NCBI GenBank assembly: GCA_902761365.1
Contig: CACWJZ010000012.1
Location: forward strand, 1 to 64,000
Direction: 5' to 3'
Length of the DNA stretch: 64,000 bases
Source of the DNA: an uncultured Eubacteriales bacterium
GTDB taxonomy: Bacteria > Bacillota > Clostridia > Christensenellales > CAG-138
A program made the translations under genes and the position numbers. Below are positions 15,566-24,152 of this stretch, in pieces. Position 1 is the stretch's first letter; every line of letters begins with the position of its first letter. The notes beneath the pieces were generated by a model. The model saw nothing but the letters and a program-made list of their open reading frames with translations, did no database searches and was not told the origin of the DNA.

Positions 15566-16615
15566 ATGGCCGTGACTACGGAAACCTTTGGCACCCTCCG
15601 GGACGGGCGGGAGGCCCGTCTCTTCACCATCTCCACCGCCGCGGGCAGCTCCGTGACGCTGACGGACTTCGGGGCCACGCTGGTGAAGCTCCTCTTCCCC
15701 GACAGCCTGGGGCGGCTCGGGGACGTGGCGCTGGGCTTCGATCAGCTCAGCATGTACGAGCAGGATATAGGGAACTTCGGCGCGGTCTGCGGCCGGTTCG
15801 CGAACCGGCTCAGCCGGGCGTCCCTGCCCCTCGATCGGCGGGTGTACCCCCTGGTGCGCAACGACGGGCCCAACACCCTCCACGGTGGCGCCATAGGGTT
15901 CCACCACCGGCTGTGGGACGCGGAGGTCCTGGGCGAGGACGCCGTCCGGTTCAGCCGCTTCAGCCCCGACGGGGAGGAGGGGTTCCCGGGGGATCTGACC
16001 GTATCGGTCACCTACCGGCTCACGGACGAGGGCGTGCTGTCCCTGGACTACGAGGCCACGGCCGGGGCGAAGAACACCGTGGCGAACCTGACGAACCACA
16101 CCTATTGGAATCTGGACGGGGACACCTTCGGCAGCATCCTCGACCACAGCATCCGCGTCCACGCCTCCCGCTTCACGCCCACCAACGAGTACAACATCCC
16201 CGACGGCCGGCTCCTGCCCGTGAAGGGGGCCTTCGACCTTCGGGCGTACCGGCCCCTGCGCGAGGGGGTCCAGAGCCCGGACGAGCAGATCGTGAAGGTA
16301 AACGGGTACGACCACAACTTCGTCCTGGACGCCTACGACGGGAAGACCCTGGTGAAGGCCGTGGACCTGAAGGCGGCCGTGTCCGGGCGGCGGATGGAGG
16401 TCTGGACCACCATGCCCGGCGTGCAGCTCTACACCGGGAACCACTTTTCGGGCTTCGAGGGCAAGGGCGGCATGCGCTACAACCGCTATGGGGGCGTGGC
16501 CCTCGAGACCCAGTTCTTCCCCGACGCGCCCCGCCACCCCGCCTGGCCCCAGGCCACGGTGAAGGCGGGCGAAACCCAGAGATCGCGGACGGAGTATCGG
16601 TTTTTTGTGGAATAA
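15566..16615 (+). CDS. galM: aldose 1-epimerase
   Basis: 350 residues, standard for mutarotases, which interconvert alpha and beta anomers of galactose or glucose. The substrate His is in NTLHGGAIGFHHRLW (about 106), the catalytic acid His in NLTNHTYWNLDG (about 178) and the catalytic base Glu in GVALETQFFPD (about 314), all intact. No signal peptide, so cytoplasmic. Monocistronic between its own promoter and a hairpin terminator. AGGAAAGGGAAG precedes the ATG. Confidence 0.95.
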   Translation: MAVTTETFGTLRDGREARLFTISTAAGSSVTLTDFGATLVKLLFPDSLGRLGDVALGFDQLSMYEQDIGNFGAVCGRFANRLSRASLPLDRRVYPLVRNDGPNTLHGGAIGFHHRLWDAEVLGEDAVRFSRFSPDGEEGFPGDLTVSVTYRLTDEGVLSLDYEATAGAKNTVANLTNHTYWNLDGDTFGSILDHSIRVHASRFTPTNEYNIPDGRLLPVKGAFDLRAYRPLREGVQSPDEQIVKVNGYDHNFVLDAYDGKTLVKAVDLKAAVSGRRMEVWTTMPGVQLYTGNHFSGFEGKGGMRYNRYGGVALETQFFPDAPRHPAWPQATVKAGETQRSRTEYRFFVE

Positions 16616-16669
16616 TGTATGAATACCACCGGGAAGTGCCGCTGAACCATACTTCCCGATACAAGATTT

Positions 16670-16713
16670 GAGAGCCGGATCTCCGTCAGGAAACCCGGCT
16701 CTCTTTCTTTCTT
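16670..16713 (+). terminator. terminator after galM
   Basis: 9-bp arms GAGAGCCGG (16670-16678) and CCGGCTCTC (16695-16703), then a T-rich tail to 16713. Confidence 0.8.
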
Positions 16714-16735
16714 GCAAGGGCAGGGCATGCTGCCT

Positions 16736-19700
16736 TTATGGATCCCCTGCATCTTTTCTGCTTGCTTCGCGCAGGATCTCCTCCCACTGGACCTCGCTGA
16801 GATGGAACTGGGAGCGGATCTGCTTCTGGATCGCGGCGTGGCGCAGGGCGATCTCCGCCCGCATGGAAGCGATGTACCCCTCCCATTCCTCCATGGACGC
16901 GGGCTTGCCATACAGGGCGATGTGCTGCGCCATCTCGGGCCGCAGGGTCGCCGCCATCTCGTCCAAGAGAGATTGCAGCCGTTCCACGGAAAACTCCGTG
17001 GTGAGGAGCTCTGCGTACCGGTGCACGAACCGGTCGCACCAGGCGGCGTTGTCCCGGAGATGAGCATAAAGGTCCATATTGGCCACTCGGCCCGCCGCCT
17101 GATCGTAAACCACGCCCTTTTTACTGAAATACCCATCAAACAGATTGCTCCGAGAGGAGTTGTCCGTGAAGCACCGGTCGATGTCATAGAACACGGGGCG
17201 CCAACGGATGGCATAGTCATCCGTGGCCCAGTAGCTCTGATTCTTGATGTCGTAGTTGCAGAACAGGGTCTGAGCGATCAGATAATCGGTGATATAGTCC
17301 ACATCCACCCACTGGCTGAAGGTCTCTAATACGGCATCATCGGAAAACCGGTTCTCCCGGGCGAACTTCCGCACCCGCAAAAAGTCGTCGTTTTTCCCAT
17401 ATCTCACGGTGGAGTTCGTGGAAATATGGCTGATTTTCACCGGAGCCACCTGAAAATGGGTCACCAGGTAATCCTGATTCATGCCCTCGTTGAAGTCCAT
17501 GATCCCGTAATAGGTGCCGTTCACATACACGATGACCGGCCTGGTCCGGGCGCTGTCCAGATTCAAGTTCTCCACGGCCCTGAGGGCGAAGGAATCCCGG
17601 AGCCGCGCCTTCATGTAGTCCTGGCTCCCGTTGCGCAGGATCAGCGTCCCATAGTCCGCGGCGGTCCCCAGGCCCCAGAAGGGGTAGTTCACCGATCCCT
17701 GGCCCAAACGGTTCCGAAGATGGATGGAGAAGGATTTCTGGGGGTACTTGATAGACTGGTTGCCCCGAGGGTTGATGTCCGCGGGAAAGGCGGTCCCCAG
17801 GGTCCCATCCGCCTCGTAGAAGGTGATTTGGGCGTCGGTGTGGGGATAGCGGCCGATGCTCTTGAGCTGGGTAAACACCTTAAACTGGCTCGGGTCACAG
17901 GCGATGGTCACCACGGGCAGGGTGTGAGGCTCCCGAAGGAGGTAGGTGACCGTGAAGGTCCGGCTCATGAGATACCCCTCCGCCTGGGCCATGGCCCGGA
18001 TGGTCACGTTCCCGGTCACGGGGATCGGCTCGGAATAGACGGTCGAAGCCGCGGTGGGCTCGCTGCCGTCCAGGGTATACCGGATCACAGCGCCGGGATC
18101 GGCGCAGCGCAAAACAGCGGTGAAGGGCCCGGCATGATACAGGCTCAAGTCCGAGACGATAGGCATAGGGGTTCGGCCGATAGCATATTCAGTCCCGTTG
18201 GCCTCCTGTGGCGTGGGGGCCAGGAAGAACACTCGCTCTGCGGTCCCGTCCAACGAACGGCCGCTGGTGATCCCCTCGCTCAGATCCCCTGTTTCGAACA
18301 CGTCCCTGAGATGCCCCTCGCCATCATACAAAAAAAGGGTCTCCCCTGTGGCGGCGATACCGAAGGCCCTGGGCGTAACCAAAGCGTAGTCTCCCGCCGC
18401 CAGCGTCCCGAAAAGGGCTTCCCGCTTCTCCCCCATCTGGCTATCGGTGAGATACCAACTATCCAAAGAACAACCTTCCGCCGATCCGTTCCTCAACTCC
18501 ACCCAGTCTTCACCGGAGGCGCAGACCTCGCTGATGTGCACGTCCGTCAGGGGGAAGGCCGCGAGGAGCGATACGTCGTCCACGGCGGCGGCGTTGGCGG
18601 TCCCGGGGGTGGGGTACTTGTAATAGAGGATCGTCCCGTCCGGCTTGAGACCCATGGCCGTGTTCTTGGGCACCTGGTCCGACCAGGGCAGCCGTTGAAC
18701 GGTGCGATTGGACCGGTGGAAGAGCTGAAGCCCATCGTCCCCGTCGGACACGGAGAAGGGGGCGTGGACCTCAAAGGCCGTGGATTCCCGGCCCGTCAAA
18801 AAGATCAGATAATATTCCCCGGGCCGGATGACCGCGTCCGGGCAGCGCCATTTCATGGGCCGGTCAAAGTCGTCGCTGAGGTAGTATTCCCCCAGGGCCA
18901 CGGGCTCGGTCCCGGCGTTAAAGAGCTCCACGAAGTCGGCGTGGTCGCCGTAGCTGTCGATGATGGACCAAGTGTTGCGGAAGAGGGCCTCGTTGAGCCG
19001 CAAAGGCTCGCTTTCATCCGCCGGGCGGAGGGGCTCGGCGCCGATGAACGAATCCTCGTTGGCTGCGCCGGGCGTGGGCGCTCCGCAATAGCCGAAGGCG
19101 CCGTCGCGGCTTCGGGCCCAGGATTGGCCGCTCAACAGGGCGGGCACCGTCAGCGTGTCCACCAGGACCTTCTCGCCGTCGAAGAGGTACAGGGTCTCCC
19201 CGTCCGAAGAGATGCCCAGGTTCACCCGTCCCTCCCCCTGGCCCAGGGGCACCGCCGCATATCCCCCTGCCGGGACCGTCAGAGCGGGCAAGGCCGCCTT
19301 GTCCGCTTTATCCGCCCGATCAGACAGGAAGAATCCATGCAAGGAAACGTCCGCCGCCCCGTCGTTATAGAGCTCGATCCAGTCATCGCCCCCGAAGGCC
19401 CCGTCCTTCAGATCGTTGGACGCGACCTCGCTGAACCGCAGCGAAACGCCGGAAGCCTTGGGCCGGTCTTCCTCCGGGCGGGCCGCTGACCTTTCGCCGC
19501 TCTCCGGACAGACATCCGTAATCTCCCCGTCGTTCTCCGCTCCGGGGGTGGGCGCCTGGCAGTAGCCGAAGGTGCCGTCCGCCCGCCGGGCGTAGGACAC
19601 ATCCTGGGGCAGGGCGGGGATCGTTACCAGATCCAAAATGTTGCCGGTGGGATCCAGCAACAGCAGGGTCTCGCCCTTCTTGGACAGGCCAAAGGGCAGC

Positions 19701-20116
19701 ACCATGTCATTCCCCCTGCTGTCAGCATCGGCATACAGGACCACATACCCCCTGGCCGGGATCGGAAGGTTGGGGAGCCGATGCCCCTGAACCAATTCGT
19801 TTGCCTTATCCGTTAGGAAATAATCTTTGAGATCGACCTCCCGGTCGGATAGGTTGTGCAGCTCGATCCAGTCCGGGGAGCCCAGCGTTTTATTGGGATA
19901 AGAATATTTGTTGGAGGTCACCACCTCGTTGATGACGATGGCGCCCTCCGTAACGGCGTGTTGCGGAGGCTCCTGAAGAACAGACGCCATTGTCACACAG
20001 CCAAAGAGCCCCCACCAAAATGCGAAGGCCAATACCAGCGCGGCAATGCGAAGGGACCGTCTCGGAAGGGGACGGGTCCGCCATATGTGATGTAATTGGG
20101 TGCGTCTGTTCTGCAT
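16736..20116 (-). CDS. secreted CotH-kinase protein with lamin-tail domains
   Basis: 1126 residues. One N-terminal hydrophobic segment (about 24-47) serves as signal or anchor. Four lamin-tail-like beta domains follow, each with an INEV/FSEV/LNEA/ISEV start, a DWIEL/DFVEL/DWVEL core and a YxLTD/FLSD/YLSD strand. The first two end with FGYCQAPTPGAEN and FGYCGAPTPGAAN. A chitobiase-C-like segment (YTLDGSEPTAASTVYSEPI) leads into a CotH kinase domain (about 780-1090). Its putative metal-binding part is PVFYDIDRCF. CotH proteins phosphorylate secreted proteins in spore coats; in this architecture the target is unknown. Confidence 0.85.
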   Translation of the reverse strand: MQNRRTQLHHIWRTRPLPRRSLRIAALVLAFAFWWGLFGCVTMASVLQEPPQHAVTEGAIVINEVVTSNKYSYPNKTLGSPDWIELHNLSDREVDLKDYFLTDKANELVQGHRLPNLPIPARGYVVLYADADSRGNDMVLPFGLSKKGETLLLLDPTGNILDLVTIPALPQDVSYARRADGTFGYCQAPTPGAENDGEITDVCPESGERSAARPEEDRPKASGVSLRFSEVASNDLKDGAFGGDDWIELYNDGAADVSLHGFFLSDRADKADKAALPALTVPAGGYAAVPLGQGEGRVNLGISSDGETLYLFDGEKVLVDTLTVPALLSGQSWARSRDGAFGYCGAPTPGAANEDSFIGAEPLRPADESEPLRLNEALFRNTWSIIDSYGDHADFVELFNAGTEPVALGEYYLSDDFDRPMKWRCPDAVIRPGEYYLIFLTGRESTAFEVHAPFSVSDGDDGLQLFHRSNRTVQRLPWSDQVPKNTAMGLKPDGTILYYKYPTPGTANAAAVDDVSLLAAFPLTDVHISEVCASGEDWVELRNGSAEGCSLDSWYLTDSQMGEKREALFGTLAAGDYALVTPRAFGIAATGETLFLYDGEGHLRDVFETGDLSEGITSGRSLDGTAERVFFLAPTPQEANGTEYAIGRTPMPIVSDLSLYHAGPFTAVLRCADPGAVIRYTLDGSEPTAASTVYSEPIPVTGNVTIRAMAQAEGYLMSRTFTVTYLLREPHTLPVVTIACDPSQFKVFTQLKSIGRYPHTDAQITFYEADGTLGTAFPADINPRGNQSIKYPQKSFSIHLRNRLGQGSVNYPFWGLGTAADYGTLILRNGSQDYMKARLRDSFALRAVENLNLDSARTRPVIVYVNGTYYGIMDFNEGMNQDYLVTHFQVAPVKISHISTNSTVRYGKNDDFLRVRKFARENRFSDDAVLETFSQWVDVDYITDYLIAQTLFCNYDIKNQSYWATDDYAIRWRPVFYDIDRCFTDNSSRSNLFDGYFSKKGVVYDQAAGRVANMDLYAHLRDNAAWCDRFVHRYAELLTTEFSVERLQSLLDEMAATLRPEMAQHIALYGKPASMEEWEGYIASMRAEIALRHAAIQKQIRSQFHLSEVQWEEILREASRKDAGDP

Positions 20117-20132
20117 GGGACCTCCTGTACAG

Positions 20133-20161
20133 GTTCCGGCCCGGGTCAGGCGGGCCGGAAC
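20133..20161 (-). terminator. hairpin after the nucleoside operon
   Basis: 11-bp perfect arms (GTTCCGGCCCG 20133-20143; CGGGCCGGAAC 20151-20161) with a 7-base loop, between the last nucleoside hydrolase stop and the CotH gene start. No T-run follows on the minus strand, so it may protect the mRNA end or pause polymerase rather than terminate strongly. Confidence 0.55.
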
Positions 20162-20174
20162 GGGTCGTATTGGG

Positions 20175-21122
20175 TCAGGATCGATACTTGGACAGCAGCT
20201 CCGTCACCGTCTCGAACAGCTTCGGCTTGTCCACTTCCAATGCGACAAGGGCGTTCTTGAAGGGGAACTGCTTGTCGGAATAGAGGTCGGTCACGGTCTT
20301 GCCGTAGGTGATGGTCCCCTTGGTCTCCACCACCACCCCCGCCTCCTCGGCGGAAAAGATGTGGGGGTACAGGGGATAGAGCACGGCGGTGGGGTCATGG
20401 AGGGCCATGCCGTCGATGCCGTGGGCCTGGGAGTAGGCGAGGCCATGCTGGGCCGCGTCGCGAAGGAATTTGCAGACGGGGTTCAGCTCGCCCAGCTTGT
20501 CCAGCTCCGCCGGGGACATGACGGTCTTCAGGGTCATATCGAGGCCGCACATGACGATGGGCACACCGCACTGGAACACGGTGCTGGCCGCCTCCGCGTC
20601 GCAAAAGATGTTGGCCTCCGCGGCCGGCGTGGCGTTGCCGTAGGTGGCGGAACCGCCCATGATGACGATCCGCTTCAGGAGCTTCGGCAGGGAGCCATGC
20701 TTGCTGAGGGCCAGGGCCACGTTGGTCAGAGGCCCGATGGCCACCAGCACCAGCTCGCCCTTCGCAGCCTTGGCCGCCTCATAGAGGGCGTCCCAAGCGG
20801 GCATCTGCTCCACAGGCGCGTCGGATTCGGGCAGGTCCACGTTGCCGAGACCGTTCTCCCCGTGGACAAAATAGGCCGTCCGAGGGGCGCGGAACAGGGG
20901 CTTTTCGGCGCCGGGGTACACGGGCACGTCCTTCCTTCCGAAGAAGGCGGTCAGGTTCCGGGCGTTGCGGAAGGTTTTGGAGAGCTCCACGTTACCGGCC
21001 ACCGCCGAAATGCCTTTCACGTCGTACTCCGGTATGGCGAACAGCAGCGCCATGGCCATGGCGTCGTCCACGCCGGGGTCCGTGTCCAGCCAAATGGGGA
21101 TGCGCGTTTCGTTGTCAATCAT
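20175..21122 (-). CDS. inosine-uridine-type nucleoside hydrolase (first of two)
   Basis: 315 residues. The calcium-binding motif DTDPGVDDAMA at the N-terminus is the family hallmark; the enzyme splits a ribonucleoside into base and ribose. It starts 8 bases before the end of the neighbouring, clearly related hydrolase gene, which makes the pair a coupled tandem. It sits downstream of the BMP-type ABC transporter genes, so it processes imported nucleosides. Purine versus pyrimidine preference cannot be read with confidence. Confidence 0.92.
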   Translation of the reverse strand: MIDNETRIPIWLDTDPGVDDAMAMALLFAIPEYDVKGISAVAGNVELSKTFRNARNLTAFFGRKDVPVYPGAEKPLFRAPRTAYFVHGENGLGNVDLPESDAPVEQMPAWDALYEAAKAAKGELVLVAIGPLTNVALALSKHGSLPKLLKRIVIMGGSATYGNATPAAEANIFCDAEAASTVFQCGVPIVMCGLDMTLKTVMSPAELDKLGELNPVCKFLRDAAQHGLAYSQAHGIDGMALHDPTAVLYPLYPHIFSAEEAGVVVETKGTITYGKTVTDLYSDKQFPFKNALVALEVDKPKLFETVTELLSKYRS

Positions 21123-22050
21123 AGGTCTTCACCGCCTCTACCAGCAGGTCCACAAAGGCCTGTCGATCGATGTTCAGGATGCAGGACGCGTTGGGGGCCT
21201 TGCCGGTCACGCCGTACCAGTCGCCCACGGTGGTGCCCTTGCAGAAATCGCCTGCTGTCTCCACCTGGACGTACAGATCCTTGAAGGTCATGATCTCGGG
21301 CTTGATGAGGGCCGCCACGGCCACCGCGTCGTGGACAGGCGCGCCGGGATAGCCCAGATTCCGATGGAAGCCGTAGAAGAACTCCAGCCAGTCCGCCACC
21401 ACCCGGGCCACCTGGTTGCCCACGGCCCGGATGCGCTCGAAGTCCTCGGGGAAGACCAGGGCCTTCTCCGTCACGTCCAGGCCCGCCATATAGATGGGGA
21501 TGCCGCTCTCGAAGACGACCTTGGCCGCCTCGGGGTCCACCAGGATGTTGAACTCCGCCGCGGGGGTCCAGTTGCCGTAGGCGATGCCGCCGCCCATAAG
21601 GGAGATGCGGGCGATCTTGCTCTTCAGGTCCGGCCGGGTGAGCAGCAGCGCCGCCACGTTGGTGAGAGGGCCCGTGGGCACGATGGTCACAGGGTCCTCG
21701 CTCTCCTCGATGACCTTCTCCATGAGGGCGGGGGCGTCCAGGCCGCAGGGCGCGAAGTCCGGTTCCGGCAGCACCGGGCCGTCCAGGCCGCTCTTGCCGT
21801 GGACCGTGGGCACCACGATGGGCTCCGCCACCAGGGGCCGGGGCCGGCCCACGCCGAAGGGGGCGTGGTTGCCGATGAGGGTGCAGATCCGAAGGGCGTT
21901 GTAGGTGGTCTTCTCGATGGTCTGGTTGCCGCACACGGAGGTGACGGCCTTGATGTCGAGAAGGGGGCTGGACTTGGCCAGGACCCAGGCGATGGCGTCG
22001 TCATGGCCCGGGTCGCCGTCCAGAATGATGGGTATCTTCTTCGTCGCCAT
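21115..22050 (-). CDS. inosine-uridine-type nucleoside hydrolase (second of two)
   Basis: 311 residues with the motif DGDPGHDDAIAWVL in place of the usual DTDPG, which keeps all metal-binding Asp residues. It shares ordering and length with its neighbour but is clearly diverged, suggesting different base specificity. It is 3 bases after the permease gene, so it is part of the same leftward transcript. Confidence 0.92.
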   Translation of the reverse strand: MATKKIPIILDGDPGHDDAIAWVLAKSSPLLDIKAVTSVCGNQTIEKTTYNALRICTLIGNHAPFGVGRPRPLVAEPIVVPTVHGKSGLDGPVLPEPDFAPCGLDAPALMEKVIEESEDPVTIVPTGPLTNVAALLLTRPDLKSKIARISLMGGGIAYGNWTPAAEFNILVDPEAAKVVFESGIPIYMAGLDVTEKALVFPEDFERIRAVGNQVARVVADWLEFFYGFHRNLGYPGAPVHDAVAVAALIKPEIMTFKDLYVQVETAGDFCKGTTVGDWYGVTGKAPNASCILNIDRQAFVDLLVEAVKTYD

Positions 22051-22053
22051 GCT

Positions 22054-23010
22054 TCACTTCTCCTCGCTGGCCTTGCGATGGCGCTTGGCCCGGCGGATGG
22101 TGCTGGCCGCGTAGATCACGAGGCCGACGATGGTGACGATGTAGGGGATGGAGGCCACCAGGTAGTTGTAGCTCGCAAGCCCGGTGAGGCCCGTGACCTT
22201 GTTCTTGAGAGCCTGCGCCAGGCCGAAGAGGAGGCTCGAAAGCATGGCGCCCACCGGCTCGCCCCGGCCCATGGCCTGGGCCGCCAGCGCGATGAAGCCG
22301 CGGCCGGCCACCATGCCGGAGTTCCAGCCCTGGGAGTAGTACATGGACATGAACGCGCCGCCCAGGCCCGCGAAGGCACCGGAGATGCCGATGGCGATGT
22401 AGCGGATCTTGTTGACGGACACGCCCACGCTGGAAGCGGCGTTGGCGTTCTCCCCCACCGCCCGGATGTTGAGGCCCAGGCTGGTCCGATAGAGGAGGAT
22501 CCACACCAGCAGCACGCTCAGAAAGGCCACGTAGGTCAGGACCGAATGGCCGGAGAGCAGGCTCCTGAGCACCGGGATCCTGTCGATCAGGGGGATGTTG
22601 ATGGTGGGGATCAGGATGTTGGCGCTGGAGAGGGACCCGGTGTTGCCCTTCATGTGCACCAGCATGTTCAGCAGGAAGATGGTGCCGCCGCCGCCCAGCA
22701 TGTTGACCGCGATGCCGGCCAGGATGATGTCGGTCTTCAGCTTCAGGTTGAAGAAGCCCATCATAAGGCCCAGCAGGATGCCCACGAGCACCGCCATCAG
22801 CACGCCCAGGACCCAGCTCTGGGTCCAGTAGCTGACCAGCATGCCCAGCAGGGCGGAGATCATCATGGTGCCCTCCAAGCCGATGTTGGTGACGCCGGCC
22901 TTCTCAGCCACCACGGCGCCCAGCGCCGCGAAGAGGATGGGCGCGGTGATGCGGATGATGGAAAACAGGAAGTCCTCCGTGAGGACCATGCTCATTAACT
23001 GACTGAACAT
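22054..23010 (-). CDS. nucleoside ABC transporter permease (NupQ/YufQ-like)
   Basis: About 318 residues with 8-10 hydrophobic segments of the BPD_transp_2 (RbsC/BmpC) fold. The stretch FAALGAVVAEKAGVTNIGLE near the N-terminus and SSVGVSVNKIRYIAIGISG are typical of permeases that work with BMP-family binding proteins. ATG 23010 overlaps the stop of the first permease by one base; longer readings upstream lie in the coding region of that gene. It pairs with the other permease to form the membrane channel. Confidence 0.9.
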   Translation of the reverse strand: MFSQLMSMVLTEDFLFSIIRITAPILFAALGAVVAEKAGVTNIGLEGTMMISALLGMLVSYWTQSWVLGVLMAVLVGILLGLMMGFFNLKLKTDIILAGIAVNMLGGGGTIFLLNMLVHMKGNTGSLSSANILIPTINIPLIDRIPVLRSLLSGHSVLTYVAFLSVLLVWILLYRTSLGLNIRAVGENANAASSVGVSVNKIRYIAIGISGAFAGLGGAFMSMYYSQGWNSGMVAGRGFIALAAQAMGRGEPVGAMLSSLLFGLAQALKNKVTGLTGLASYNYLVASIPYIVTIVGLVIYAASTIRRAKRHRKASEEK

Positions 23011-24152
23011 TATGCTTTCCTCCCTTCCGCAGTCTTCATCAGGTCTGCCCGGGTGTTCTTGACGACCAGCTTCTGCCGATAGCCGGAGAGGAACTGCTCC
23101 GCGGCGAAGAACAGGAAGATGGCGGCCTGGATGATGTCGATCATCTCCGAGGGCACGTTGCAGTAAGTGGACATGAGGGAGCAGCCCTTGTTCAAATAAG
23201 CGATGAAGAAGGCCGCTAACGGTACGAATATGGGGTTGTTCTTGGCCAGGATGGCGATGGTCACGCCCGTCCAGCCGTAGCCCGGCAGCTCCTTCCACAG
23301 GAAGGTGTTGAACCGGCCCATGACCTCGATGCCGCCGCCCATGCCGGCCAGCATGCCGCCCACCACCTGGGAGAGGACGATGGTCCCGCCCACCTTCATG
23401 CCGGAATACTTGGCGAAGGATTGGTTGGCACCGATCATGCGGATGGCATAGCCCCAGCGGGTCCGGTACATGAACAGGGCGGTGAGCACCACGAAGACCA
23501 TGGCGATCACAAAGCCCCAGGTGAGCTTACTGCCGTTGGGGATGATCTCGCCGATCTTGGAGGTGGCCGCGAAGGGGAAGGTCTGGGTGGAGCCCTTGCT
23601 TCTGTCCGCGAAGTGGACGTTCAAAAAGTGCAGCACCACGTACATGATGACATAGTTCATCATCAATGAGGTGACCATCTCGCTGGCCCCCAGCTTCACC
23701 TTCAGCAGGGCGGGGATCAGCATGATGAGAGCGCAGACCGCAGCCGCCACCACGATGCACACCACGGCATGGAGCCCCGTGTTCATCTTCAGGTAGATGC
23801 CGCAGAGGGCTGCCACGAAGCCGCCCGCCATGACGGAGCCCTCGCCTGCCAGGTTGAACTGGTTGGCGGAGAACATGACGCAGGTGGCCAAGCCCGTGAA
23901 CGTGATGGGAATCATGGCCGCCAGGATCTGGAAGAGGCCCATGGTGTTGAAGTCACCGGTCTTCTTGAACAGGGGCCCTATCAGCATGTAGCGCAGAGCT
24001 TCGCCCGTATTCTCCAGGCACTCCCCGAAGGTATAATGCTTCTCGGCCAGGGCGAAGGTCAGAAAGATGAAGACCGTGCCCACGGCCAGGGAAATAAGGA
24101 TGGCCGCGGCGCCCCGAACGAAATTGAATAGGGTCATTCGTTTATCCTTCAT
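23010..24152 (-). CDS. nucleoside ABC transporter permease (NupP/YufP-like)
   Basis: About 380 residues, longer than its partner as is usual for the NupP subunit. It has around 10 membrane segments. The conserved segment CVMFSANQFNLAGEGSVMAG near residue 90 and LKVKLGASEMVTSLMMNYV are signatures of this family. Start chosen at ATG 24152 with AGGAGGG upstream; it overlaps the ATPase gene end by 11 bases. Confidence 0.9.
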   Translation of the reverse strand: MKDKRMTLFNFVRGAAAILISLAVGTVFIFLTFALAEKHYTFGECLENTGEALRYMLIGPLFKKTGDFNTMGLFQILAAMIPITFTGLATCVMFSANQFNLAGEGSVMAGGFVAALCGIYLKMNTGLHAVVCIVVAAAVCALIMLIPALLKVKLGASEMVTSLMMNYVIMYVVLHFLNVHFADRSKGSTQTFPFAATSKIGEIIPNGSKLTWGFVIAMVFVVLTALFMYRTRWGYAIRMIGANQSFAKYSGMKVGGTIVLSQVVGGMLAGMGGGIEVMGRFNTFLWKELPGYGWTGVTIAILAKNNPIFVPLAAFFIAYLNKGCSLMSTYCNVPSEMIDIIQAAIFLFFAAEQFLSGYRQKLVVKNTRADLMKTAEGRKA

